A program made the position numbers and the translations under genes. 11,109 nt of DNA. Source: Patescibacteria group bacterium. Lineage in GTDB: Bacteria > Patescibacteriota > Microgenomatia > UBA10105. Below the pieces are notes generated by a model that saw nothing but the letters and a program-made list of their open reading frames with translations, made no database searches and was not told the origin of the DNA. The stretch lies in assembly GCA_003524845.1 (NCBI GenBank), contig DQGR01000106.1, positions 1-11,109 of the forward strand, read 5' to 3'. Positions 1 to 6,192 of the stretch are shown piece after piece. Position 1 is the stretch's first letter. Every line of letters begins with the position of its first letter.

Positions 1-1103
1 ATACCTTGGAAGCGTACTTGCACGGTCAGATCAGGATTATAAGGAGTTGGTGATGGTGACGGACTCGGAGTCAGAGTAGGAGTAGGACTCGGTGTAGCTG
101 TGGGCGTAGAGGTAGGTGTCGGAGATGGCAATGCGCATGTTGTAACACTCACTATATTGGAATAGTCACTTGGAAGACCTGTTGACGAATTAAAAGCACG
201 GATGCGATATCTAAAGGTATTATTATTGATTAATGCAGTATCAATATAGGGAGGTGTTATGGTTAGATTAGATTCTACAAGTTGAATGAAATTAGTACAC
301 CCAACTCCAGCACACCTGTCTAAATTATAATCAGTCGCCGCAGTTGAAGTAGTCCATGACAGTTCGTTTTGCAACGGTATACAAAAAGGCACAATTGATA
401 ATGTGGGTGCTGGCGGTGGTGATGGTGTCGGCGTTGGAGTAGGTGAAGCAGTTGGCGACGGTGTCGGAGTAGGAGATGGCGTTGGAATTAACGTCGGTGA
501 GGGTGTTGGACTGGGTGTCGGAGACGGGGTCGGTGAAGGAGTTGCGGTTGGTGTTGGTGTTGGAGTAGGCGATGGCTCAATCAGTTGCACCGTGGCATTT
601 TGCACTGAAGAAATGGCGTTGACACCAATAATGTCACTATCTATTGCCGCGGCCTGAGTTTGCGGGGCAAAACTTATCGGTTCGGTTCCCGTAACTCCTG
701 CCTTAGCTTGCAAGGTCAGATTGGCAATCACTACAGTTCCGGTAATCGGTTGTGCCGGATTACTCAACACATTGAGTGTCGCACTTCCCGCAGGTGCAGT
801 TTCAGGAATTTGCTCATACATGGCCGGACTTTTTTCAAAACTGACGAGGTCAAATTTAGTCGGATCATACGTGACATGCAGTTCAACCCCCGCAATCTGA
901 TTAATTCCAGTCGTCATCTCAATGGGTAAGACGACGGTTGCACCCGGGGCGGCGACGATACTACCTGGATTAAAACGTAAAGAAGTAACTGCTTCCGCTT
1001 CCTGACGGATTTCCTGCCGCTGCTTAGTTAAAGTAAAGGTAATATAGATACTGAAGAGAACAAAAATTAGAATTACAATCGGCAGGTATTTACGCACGTT
1101 CAT
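1..1103 (-). CDS. Membrane-anchored surface protein with cohesin-like, Pro/Thr linker and FnIII-like modules (3' end beyond window)
   Basis: The frame is open for 367 codons from the ATG at 1103 to the window edge, so the C-terminus is missing. Residues 6-25 are one hydrophobic segment (YLPIVILIFVLFSIYITFTL) after a short basic start, best read as an uncleaved signal anchor or signal peptide. Residues about 42-175 resemble a cohesin-type beta-sandwich (a 'PGATVVLPIEM' opening, 'GVELHVTYDPTKFDL', a final 'ATVQL'). Residues 177-232 are a repetitive Pro/Thr/Ser linker, about 243-323 look like a fibronectin-III domain, and 326-355 form a second Pro/Thr linker before 'NPDLTVQVRFQG'. Such multi-domain proteins are common on the surface of Microgenomates, often ending in dockerin-like or further beta domains; the actual ending cannot be seen. 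It has its own consensus-like promoter and diverges from secE. The role (adhesion or cell-surface scaffold) is inference from domain type. Confidence 0.85.
   Translation of the reverse strand, partial: MNVRKYLPIVILIFVLFSIYITFTLTKQRQEIRQEAEAVTSLRFNPGSIVAAPGATVVLPIEMTTGINQIAGVELHVTYDPTKFDLVSFEKSPAMYEQIPETAPAGSATLNVLSNPAQPITGTVVIANLTLQAKAGVTGTEPISFAPQTQAAAIDSDIIGVNAISSVQNATVQLIEPSPTPTPTPTATPSPTPSPTPSPTPSPTLIPTPSPTPTPSPTASPTPTPTPSPPPAPTLSIVPFCIPLQNELSWTTSTAATDYNLDRCAGVGCTNFIQLVESNLTITPPYIDTALINNNTFRYRIRAFNSSTGLPSDYSNIVSVTTCALPSPTPTSTPTATPSPTPTLTPSPSPSPTPYNPDLTVQVRFQG
39..575 (-). repeat. Two Pro/Thr/Ser linker-coding low-complexity tracts
   Basis: Positions 408-575 and 39-128 are made of imperfect tandem codon pairs of the ACN-CCN / TCN-CCG type, encoding Pro-Thr and Pro-Ser repeats in the surface protein; on the plus strand they read as GTCGGN-type repeats. 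The stretch between them encodes the non-repetitive FnIII-like domain. Linker length in such tracts can vary by slippage. Confidence 0.85.
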
Positions 1104-1124
1104 AAATTTCTTAAGCTTAAATTA

Positions 1125-1153
1125 AGCATAAAGGGGCAAAATTTAATTGTCAA
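1125..1153 (-). promoter_or_regulatory. Sigma70-type promoter of the surface-protein gene
   Basis: On the minus strand a perfect -35 TTGACA (1148-1153) is separated by 17 bases from TATGCT (1125-1130). Transcription would start near 1118, giving a leader of about 15 nt before the ATG at 1103. A perfect 10-bp palindrome TTAAGCTTAA (1111-1120) lies on the predicted start point and could be an operator; that last point is a guess. Confidence 0.7.
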
Positions 1154-1211
1154 CAGAGTTATTGAGCGTTATACCAGTCTATTCACATAAAAACAGCCTC
1201 AAAGCACGCAG

Positions 1212-1239
1212 TTGAAAAAGAGAGCCGATATGCTATACT
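1212..1239 (+). promoter_or_regulatory. Promoter of secE-nusG, extended -10
   Basis: TTGAAA (1212-1217), a 16-base spacer, then TATACT (1234-1239) preceded by TGC, an extended -10. The predicted transcription start is near 1246, only a few bases before a terminator-like hairpin. It drives secE-nusG and lies back to back with the surface-protein promoter. Confidence 0.65.
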
Positions 1240-1251
1240 ACTCCTTGTAAT

Positions 1252-1275
1252 GAAGCCAAGGGGGCTTCTTTTTTT
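1252..1275 (+). terminator. Intrinsic-terminator-like hairpin in the secE leader
   Basis: GAAGCC (1252-1257) pairs with GGCTTC (1263-1268) around a 5-base loop and is followed by seven T (1269-1275). It sits about 6 nt after the predicted transcription start and 25 nt before the secE ATG. It may be a promoter-proximal attenuator, a protective 5' stem-loop, or the terminator of an unseen upstream transcript. Hairpin and T-tract are directly visible; the function is not. Confidence 0.6.
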
Positions 1276-1300
1276 AAGAGCACTTTGTTAGACTTGCAGT

Positions 1301-1486
1301 ATGGCAACAAGCCCGATTACTTTTCTTAAAGAGGCACGCACCGAGCTTGGCAAGGTCGTCTGGCCGAAGCGGAACGAAACGGTAAAGCTCACTGCGGTAG
1401 TTATTGGTGTCTCAGTTGGAGTAGGGGTGTTTATTGGACTTTTGGATATAATATTTACGAAACTTGCCGAACTACTATTAAAGTAA
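1301..1486 (+). CDS. secE: Protein translocase subunit SecE
   Basis: A 61-residue protein of the single-span bacterial SecE type, which clamps SecY in the SecYEG channel of the cytoplasmic membrane. The amphipathic N-terminal part carries the family signature (FLKEARTELGKVVWPKRNET, residues 8-27), followed by one membrane span (about 30-50, VVIGVSVGVGVFIGLLDIIF). This length is usual for the short form of the family. No clear Shine-Dalgarno site precedes the ATG. The stop is one base from the nusG ATG (TAAtATG), so the two are almost certainly co-transcribed and translationally coupled, as in most bacteria. Confidence 0.95.
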   Translation: MATSPITFLKEARTELGKVVWPKRNETVKLTAVVIGVSVGVGVFIGLLDIIFTKLAELLLK

Positions 1487-1487
1487 T

Positions 1488-2111
1488 ATGAATGACCAAC
1501 CAAACGAGCCGGAACAAACTTCAGAATCAGACAACGCGCAGGTGGTGGCGCCAGTACCGGTGACTCCGCCACAACCACAGATTCCTGATGCAGCCAAATG
1601 GTATGTAGTACACACCTACTCAGGCCATGAAAACAAAGTAGCGACCGCGCTTAAACAACGCGTGGAAACTATGGGTCTAAAAGATAAAATCTTCGACGTA
1701 GTCGTGCCAACCCGCAATGTCGTCGTTGTGCGCCATGGAAAAAAGGAAGAAATCCTTGAGAAAATTTTTCCGGGTTACATCCTCGTACAAATGATCCTCG
1801 ATGATGCGTCCTGGTTGTGTGTCCGGACTACGACCGGAGTCACCGCATTTGTCGGTGCCGGTAATAAACCTACTTCTATATCAGATAAAGAAGTGAGTGC
1901 CATCCTCAAGTTTATGAAAATGGAAGCGCCGAAGTACAAGGCGGCCTTCACCGTCGGCGAAGCAGTTAAAATCGTCGATGGACCATTTGCCGACTTTTTG
2001 GGAACGGTTAATGAAATCAATCAGGAAAAAGGCAAAGTTAAAGTATTGGTCTCAATTTTCGGCAGAGAGACTCCGGTTGAACTCGATTTTCTTCAGGTTG
2101 CTAAACTGTAA
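1488..2111 (+). CDS. nusG: Transcription termination/antitermination protein NusG
   Basis: A 207-residue NusG, the elongation factor that binds the RNA polymerase clamp and links it to Rho or the ribosome. Residues 1-36 form a Pro/Gln/Glu-rich, probably disordered extension not found in the shortest NusG proteins. The NGN domain starts at residue 38 (WYVVHTYSGHENKV) and includes the conserved FPGYILVQM (94-102) and TGVTAFVG (116-123). The KOW domain follows (about 157-207), with VKIVDGPFADFLGTV at 160-174. It is coupled to secE. No terminator is seen after it, and rplK, its usual next gene, is 3.6 kb away. Confidence 0.96.
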   Translation: MNDQPNEPEQTSESDNAQVVAPVPVTPPQPQIPDAAKWYVVHTYSGHENKVATALKQRVETMGLKDKIFDVVVPTRNVVVVRHGKKEEILEKIFPGYILVQMILDDASWLCVRTTTGVTAFVGAGNKPTSISDKEVSAILKFMKMEAPKYKAAFTVGEAVKIVDGPFADFLGTVNEINQEKGKVKVLVSIFGRETPVELDFLQVAKL

Positions 2112-2148
2112 AACTACAATAATTGAGTTTTTGCGAATATTAACTTGG

Positions 2149-2178
2149 TTGATAGACTGGTTATCGCAGATATATACT
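2149..2178 (+). promoter_or_regulatory. Promoter immediately before the broken gene at 2183
   Basis: TTGATA (2149-2154), an 18-base spacer and TATACT (2173-2178). The expected transcription start, about 7 bases after the -10, falls at 2183-2186, on the ATG at 2183, so the mRNA would be leaderless. Confidence 0.55.
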
Positions 2179-2182
2179 CCAT

Positions 2183-3509
2183 ATGAATATTCATGAAGAA
2201 CGGGGAACACCATCTGATGTTGATTTTCGTGGTGACCTACTGAAACAGCTTATTCTTTCGCAAGTTCTCCAGGAAATTACTACTGACAACGCCAGTGCTA
2301 TCCCTCCGTTTGATACGAATCGCTTGACAAGTATCGATCTTTCCCAACAACCTGAAATTTCTCGCGAAGTTGCTGCCTAATTTGAAGACTTACTTACAAA
2401 AATTCCGACAAGGCGTCACATCCAAACTTTAGACTCTAAAACATGGGAAAGTCACCAAACAAAATATAGAAAACATTTGCCATCTCGCAATTTCGGACCC
2501 GAAGGTGTCCTATGGCAAACCAACTTTTTCGTTCAGGATCCAAATCTCACATTTTACTCAGTCTATGCCTACCATAAGGGAATATTGGCCGGAGAAATGT
2601 TGGTGTGGACTGACATCGACGAAAGAAAGGTTGCTTTTAAAACTCATCTTTTCTACGGCGATGGCTGTGCAGTTGAAATCAAAGAAAATATTGGTCCAGG
2701 TGTTTTGTATGATCGTGAAGAAATAATCTATCCGCAGATCCTCACCCCCGAACATTTTGATTTCGGGTTTGAAGCGAGACAACGACAAACCCACTACTCA
2801 GGAGAAGTAAGGAAAAATGACTCCTCAGGCCGATTTAGTCAACTTTTAGAAAATCTTCCACCAATGTTTGTCACCTGGCATCATTATGAGTTCGTGAGTA
2901 ATGAGGGTGTAGACTATATTTTAAAAGAGGAAATAAAAAACGTTGATTACCCACGAAGTCGAAGAATGGATATTTCACTTCTTTCATCTGCAGAAAAATC
3001 ACAGGCAGTAAAATGGTATGCATATATCACATCTAACTATTCTGCATTGGAGAAAAATAAGTGAAGTAGTGCAGTCCGGGAATGATTTAGTGCATCAAGT
3101 TCAACAGTTTGAATTTCGAGGAAGTCCATTTACTCTACCTATTGCTACACTGATTCACGCAGATCATACGTCTCCATACTATTTGGGAACAGCCACTTAC
3201 ATCCTTGATTACAGCAAAGTATTTCCTTCAATGGCTTTAGAACGCGAAGATATAGCATTTACACCAAAAAAAATGGAATATTCTGGTAAAGAAACAGAGG
3301 GGAAAACTTTGATTATTGAATTTATTCATGCTGACGATCGTTTCTTTCCTATTCAACCCAGCGTCGTACGCTTTAATAACATCGATGTGACCGACGCTTT
3401 GGTTCCAAATCCAGAAGTTCCTTTTTCTATTGATTTTAAAGGGGGGTATGGTTTACCGCGAGCAATAATGCTTATACCTGAAAATGGGTGGCACTTGCTC
3501 ATAAGCTAG
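2183..3509 (+). pseudogene. Unknown protein gene broken by an in-frame TAA and a +1 frameshift
   Basis: Three open segments line up as one gene. The first (2183-2377) ends at TAA 2378-2380. The same frame then stays open from 2381 (FEDLLTKIPTRRHIQ...) to a TGA at 3062-3064. The protein sense continues one frame over: removing one A from the A5 run at 3053-3057 turns 'SALEKNK-stop' into 'SALEKISEVVQSGN' and opens the frame to TAG 3507-3509. The repaired gene would be 442 codons (1,326 bp). No start with a Shine-Dalgarno site is present, but the promoter points at ATG 2183. No family was recognised; the middle part is rich in aromatic residues and looks like a soluble mixed alpha/beta protein. 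It lies between nusG and rplK, where most bacteria have nothing. It is either a recent pseudogene or a gene carrying assembly errors. Confidence 0.7.
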
Positions 3510-3544
3510 CTACCATTAAGTTCAATTTTCGACAAGTGAGCAAG
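3494..3544. repeat. Inverted repeat between convergent genes
   Basis: CTTGCTCA (3494-3501) and TGAGCAAG (3537-3544) can pair across a 35-base loop. They straddle the end of the broken gene and lie before the end of the convergent minus-strand gene. No T-tract follows on either strand, so it is not a clear intrinsic terminator. Confidence 0.35.
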
Positions 3545-3560
3545 CTATAAATTTTAAAGT

Positions 3561-4184
3561 CTATTCTACCGAGCTCTCTGTAGCATCAACATTCTGGTCA
3601 CCGGGTTGTCGTATCACGTAGCTTCCAATTAAGTCAGTCGTATCTGCAAAAGTCGCCTCTGGCTGATTATTAAGAAAAAATTGTAGATCAAAATGATGGA
3701 CGATGGTATTAAGCGCTGCTTCTTGAGCGTCACGATCCAGGTATTCCCACGATTCGGCGTTAAGTCGACCGCGTGTAGCTGTAAAATCGTTAATCTTTTT
3801 GTACCATTCAAGATCGGATAATTGGTGAAAAACATCATGTAAGTTTTTAATTGCCTGAAAATAAGTAATTTCATCGCTCACGTGACGCGGTTGTACCATT
3901 TGCAAACCCAGCATAGCAATTCTGTTTTCAATTATTCTCAAATCACTCTCTCGTTGAGCTATATCTTCAAGTCTATCTTGTCCATACCAAATCATTCTCA
4001 GTAATGGATCAATAGTTTGTCTTTGTTCACTCAGAAGTTTCTGCCGGGTTATTTCAAGTGATTTGTACAATACAAAGTCACCTAAAGCTTGATAGGCTGA
4101 ATGGATGCGTTTAACCTCGGGAGATAATCCTTCAAAGGTTTGTTGAAGCTTTGAAAGGTTCGGATGTAAACTTTCAGTAGGCAT
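3561..4184 (-). CDS. Uncharacterised mostly helical protein
   Basis: A 207-residue protein of unknown family. There is no signal peptide or membrane span, so it is probably cytoplasmic. Residues about 5-95 are charged and Leu/Ile-rich with long predicted helices (for example TRQKLLSEQRQTIDPLLRMI and QRESDLRIIENRIAMLGLQM), possibly a coiled coil. The last 20 residues are acidic and probably flexible. The ATG at 4184 is supported by a -10 box exactly 7 bases away. The gene converges on the broken gene at 2183-3509 and is embedded in the accessory block between nusG and rplK. No function can be assigned. Confidence 0.65.
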   Translation of the reverse strand: MPTESLHPNLSKLQQTFEGLSPEVKRIHSAYQALGDFVLYKSLEITRQKLLSEQRQTIDPLLRMIWYGQDRLEDIAQRESDLRIIENRIAMLGLQMVQPRHVSDEITYFQAIKNLHDVFHQLSDLEWYKKINDFTATRGRLNAESWEYLDRDAQEAALNTIVHHFDLQFFLNNQPEATFADTTDLIGSYVIRQPGDQNVDATESSVE

Positions 4185-4190
4185 AGCTGC

Positions 4191-4219
4191 ATTATACTAT
4201 CACTACGCAAAAATCTAAA
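4191..4219 (-). promoter_or_regulatory. Promoter of the 4184 minus-strand gene; probable leaderless start
   Basis: On the minus strand TTTAGA (4214-4219), a 17-base spacer and a perfect TATAAT (4191-4196). Transcription about 7 bases downstream would begin at 4184, the A of the ATG, so the transcript is predicted to be leaderless. Confidence 0.6.
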
Positions 4220-4518
4220 GCAATGTTTGCGATTTATCCTGTCCCCACGCTCCAAAAATCCTCAAGCCTCTGTAATCGTCTACAACGAACGATTTTAATT
4301 AAAGATAGGTAAGTGGTCGTCTGACTTCTGTAACTTTTTACAAAAAAATATCTTTAATAATGTAAGCCATTCCAAAAATCAATAGGGTAGTCGCACAATA
4401 TTTTTGGGGTGTGAGAAAAAGCGGGTAGAGGAAAAGAAAGAAAAAAGTGAACAATCTATGTTTTAGTGAAATAAATTAAATCATAAAAAACAGTTCATAA
4501 AATAGTTACTTATGCGAA

Positions 4519-4659
4519 TTAACTTAGCTTTAATTTAATAGCCCTCTCACCTATTTTTGAACACAATAATTCCCGCATTTGAGGTGTTGGTTTATACCAG
4601 TGTTTCTTACTTGCCTTACTGTTAGAAACTCAACCAAATAGCTCAATATAACGATCTTC
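4519..4659 (-). pseudogene. Possible decayed coding fragment
   Basis: The minus strand reads EDRYIELFG, a TGA (4630-4632), then VSNSKASKKHWYKPTPQMR and onward to a TAA at 4519-4521. Two further TGA codons sit just upstream (4660-4665), and the frame before them is open for about 35 more codons. Composition is protein-like (basic, aromatic) but no family was recognised. The next frame over joins 'NFDQYMMRRSLY' to the same segment, which suggests indels. It may be a relic of a longer gene or a chance frame. Confidence 0.25.
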
Positions 4660-4926
4660 TCATCATGTATTGGTCAAAATTTCTTCCCTATAGCCCACCG
4701 CTATTGTTATCTTTTTGTGCGCTAAACTGTTTAAATTATAAGATTTAGCAGTCCGCAATTTGACGTTTAATTATTTTAGAGGTTATTTTTTACCCTAAAC
4801 CCCCACCAAAGTTCAATCTTTTTCGTTACAACTGCCCCCCGCTGAATACTCAGGAGATACAACATTTTGCATCGCTCTAGTCTTTAGTCCCGCATGATTA
4901 TCGTAGTTCGTACCGACTAAACCGGT

Positions 4927-5283
4927 ATGGAAAGACTCAAACAAAGTCTTACGAGGAAGAGTTTCAAAGACAGGTTGCTGAAGTTGGCCGACTTTGTACA
5001 CAATGAGCTTGCACCTCGTCCCGCTATCCACTTTGGAATAGTCATAGCCATTGAGGAAATTAACCCCAAAAAAACAGAAATCGTCTTTTTTGCCGGGCAA
5101 TACGATATGGAAAATTGGAAATCAGTTCCTATTTTTCACAAAGTGTTTGCACCAACCCCCGAAGTGCGCGTACAGGATATTCAACCTACTGATCTTATTC
5201 GGGTAAGCCTCTACAAAAATAAAGCGAACCGTTACGGCAGCTTTACCGAAGTGCAGACAATGAAGAAAATAGTGAAGAGATGA
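4927..5283 (+). CDS. Uncharacterised small protein
   Basis: A 118-residue protein with no recognised family, signal peptide or membrane span. The N-terminal 35 residues are basic and probably helical (SFKDRLLKLADFVHNEL). The remainder suggests alternating beta strands (HFGIVIAIEEINPKKTEIVFFAG, with 'APTPEVRVQDIQPTDLIRVSLY' later), compatible with a small beta-barrel or nucleic-acid-binding fold, but this is only a guess from the pattern. The ATG is the first start after an in-frame TAA at 4918-4920; no Shine-Dalgarno site or convincing promoter was found, so the true start is uncertain. An opposite-strand frame (4813-5100) is less protein-like. Confidence 0.55.
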   Translation: MERLKQSLTRKSFKDRLLKLADFVHNELAPRPAIHFGIVIAIEEINPKKTEIVFFAGQYDMENWKSVPIFHKVFAPTPEVRVQDIQPTDLIRVSLYKNKANRYGSFTEVQTMKKIVKR

Positions 5284-5360
5284 AAGCTCATGACATCTTC
5301 ACAAAATAAACCGATACGTCCAAAACAGTAATGTGACTCAAGTTCCCCCTGACAGAAAAG

Positions 5361-5433
5361 TGCTACAATCACTCCATTGCAACCAATGGTCGGAGATGAT
5401 CCTTGTCAAGTGACTCCTAAATCGGTGCAATCA
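5361..5433 (+). promoter_or_regulatory. Extended -10 element followed by a foldable segment, far upstream of rplK
   Basis: TGCTACAAT (5361-5369) is an extended -10 without a good -35. Just downstream CCATTG/CAATGG (5374-5389) forms a 6-bp hairpin with a CAAC loop. An alternative pairing joins ATTGC(A)ACC (5376-5384) to GGTGCAAT with one bulge, enclosing a GGAG/CTCC stem. It could be a distal promoter with a structured leader or small RNA. No known RNA family was recognised. Confidence 0.3.
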
Positions 5434-5448
5434 GCCAGCGCCACTGTC

Positions 5449-5477
5449 TGTACAAATATCAAAAACCATAGTATACT
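5449..5477 (+). promoter_or_regulatory. Probable rplK-rplA promoter
   Basis: TGTACA (5449-5454), a 17-base spacer and TATACT (5472-5477), a good -10 with a 4-of-6 -35. Transcription would start near 5484, leaving a leader of about 200 nt before rplK. Confidence 0.5.
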
Positions 5478-5484
5478 ACCGTTA

Positions 5485-5549
5485 CCTCGAATTTCGAGGG
5501 AGAGGCGGAAGCTTCGAAGATAAGCAGGCATACCATTTGATAAGTGCCT
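5485..5549 (+). promoter_or_regulatory. Structured rplK leader, candidate autoregulatory site
   Basis: Directly after the predicted transcription start, CCTCGA (5485-5490) pairs with TCGAGG (5494-5499). Further on AGGCA (5526-5530) pairs with TGCCT (5545-5549) around a 14-base loop. In many bacteria L1 represses rplK-rplA by binding an L1-site mimic in this leader, so such a site is expected here. I could not match the specific L1-binding core, so only the structures and position support this call. No terminator T-tract follows. Confidence 0.3.
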
Positions 5550-5686
5550 CCAATGCTCCGAGTTTCCTTTACTTCTCAAAACTAATACTCAAAATTGTCG
5601 CATTGCTCAATTGTTGTATTGTCGGAAAAATATGGTTTAGGCTCATACAGCAATGAAACAATGTAACAATTTAACAACTGTAATCT

Positions 5687-6115
5687 ATGGCCACCAAAAA
5701 AGTCAAAACTATCGTTAAACTGAACTTGCCGGCGGGTACAGCGACTCCAGCACCCCCTGTAGGTCCCGCGCTCGGTCAACATGGAATTGCGATCATGGAG
5801 TTCATTAAGGCGTACAATGACCGAACCCAGAAGCTCAAAGGCCAGATTATTCCGGCGGTCATTACGATTTTTGAAGATCGCACGTTTTCCTTTGTTACGA
5901 AACTGCCACCGGTGGCGGCTATGATCAAGAAAATACTGGGAATTGATAAAGCCTCCGGCAAAGCGAAACGTGAATCTGCCGGCACGCTGACTCAAGCGCA
6001 AGTTGCGCAGATTGCTAAAGACAAGCTCCCCGACTTAAATACCGAAGACTTAGAAGCAGCTAAAAAAGTAGTTGCGGGTACTGCCCGCAGTATGGGAATC
6101 GAAGTGGAGACCTAG
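5687..6115 (+). CDS. rplK: 50S ribosomal protein L11
   Basis: A 142-residue L11, the usual length. It binds the GTPase-associated centre of 23S rRNA at the base of the stalk, where it helps elongation factors act. The N-terminal domain has the Pro-rich signature ATPAPPVGPALGQHGI (residues about 19-34), the site of thiostrepton-type antibiotics. The RNA-binding C-terminal domain ends with the conserved GTARSMGIEVE. The ATG at 5687 is fixed by homology (MATKKVKTIVKLNLPAG) and has no Shine-Dalgarno site; the 30 bases before it are a low-complexity AACAAT-rich sequence. rplA follows after 77 bases, probably in the same transcript. Confidence 0.97.
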   Translation: MATKKVKTIVKLNLPAGTATPAPPVGPALGQHGIAIMEFIKAYNDRTQKLKGQIIPAVITIFEDRTFSFVTKLPPVAAMIKKILGIDKASGKAKRESAGTLTQAQVAQIAKDKLPDLNTEDLEAAKKVVAGTARSMGIEVET

Positions 6116-6128
6116 TCATTTGTCATTA

Positions 6129-6187
6129 GTCGTTGGTCATTAGACAAAAAAACAAAGACAAACGACTAAGGACTAAAGACCAACGAC
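6129..6187 (+). repeat. Inverted repeat between rplK and rplA
   Basis: The 17-base arms 6129-6145 and 6171-6187 are complementary at 15 of 17 positions, including ten in a row (GTCGTTGGTC / GACCAACGAC), with a 25-base A-rich loop. The right arm ends 5 bases before the rplA ATG. The sequence is also built of short direct repeats (GTCATTAG, GACTAA, GACCAAC). It could gate ribosome access to rplA or be a generic intergenic repeat; there is no T-tract for a terminator. Confidence 0.6.
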
Positions 6188-6192
6188 CAACT

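Larger units (their letters stand above)
4185..4926. other. AT-rich gene-poor stretch with stops in all frames
   Basis: About 740 bases without an intact gene. Apart from the promoter at 4191-4219, it has homopolymer runs, frequent stops and no clear hairpin-plus-T terminator. Two minus-strand fragments read like protein: 4519-4659 and a hydrophobic open stretch at 4341-4475. The base composition is clearly more A+T-rich than the ribosomal genes. It is most easily explained as a decaying region left by past insertions or gene loss. Confidence 0.5.

Noticed and set aside
39..575. CRISPR-like or VNTR array
   Set aside because: The repeat unit is a 6-base codon-pair pattern in frame with a Pro/Thr linker, with no spacers.
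403..657. Plus-strand frame encoding a Gly/Val-rich repeat peptide
   Set aside because: It is the reverse strand of the Pro/Thr linker of the minus-strand surface protein, whose frame is open across the whole 1-1103 stretch and has recognisable domains and a promoter.
3050..3064. Programmed +1 frameshift in the broken gene
   Set aside because: There is no known slippery or stimulatory motif, and an in-frame TAA 670 bases earlier already breaks the same gene, so a simple indel in an A-run is more likely.
4341..4475. Hydrophobic minus-strand open stretch resembling a membrane-protein tail
   Set aside because: It has no suitable start or ribosome-binding site, is only 45 codons long, and T-rich DNA yields Phe/Leu-rich translations by chance. 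Mentioned only as part of the decayed stretch.
4519..4665. UGA recoded as an amino acid (Gly, as in Gracilibacteria/Absconditabacteria)
   Set aside because: rplJ and rplL both end at TGA at exactly the expected lengths, so UGA works as a stop here.
4813..5100. 95-codon minus-strand frame
   Set aside because: It overlaps the more protein-like 4927-5283 plus-strand gene and has no recognisable family, promoter or ribosome-binding site.
5385..5525. 46-codon plus-strand frame overlapping the rplK promoter
   Set aside because: It spans the TATACT promoter and the leader hairpins, has no Shine-Dalgarno site or recognisable protein pattern, and is short enough to occur by chance.
6133..6192. Upstream in-frame start for L1 (20 extra residues)
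   Set aside because: The extra codons lie inside the intergenic inverted repeat and give an unusual basic peptide; MGKIRVKTLGDE at 6193 matches the start expected for extended L1 proteins.
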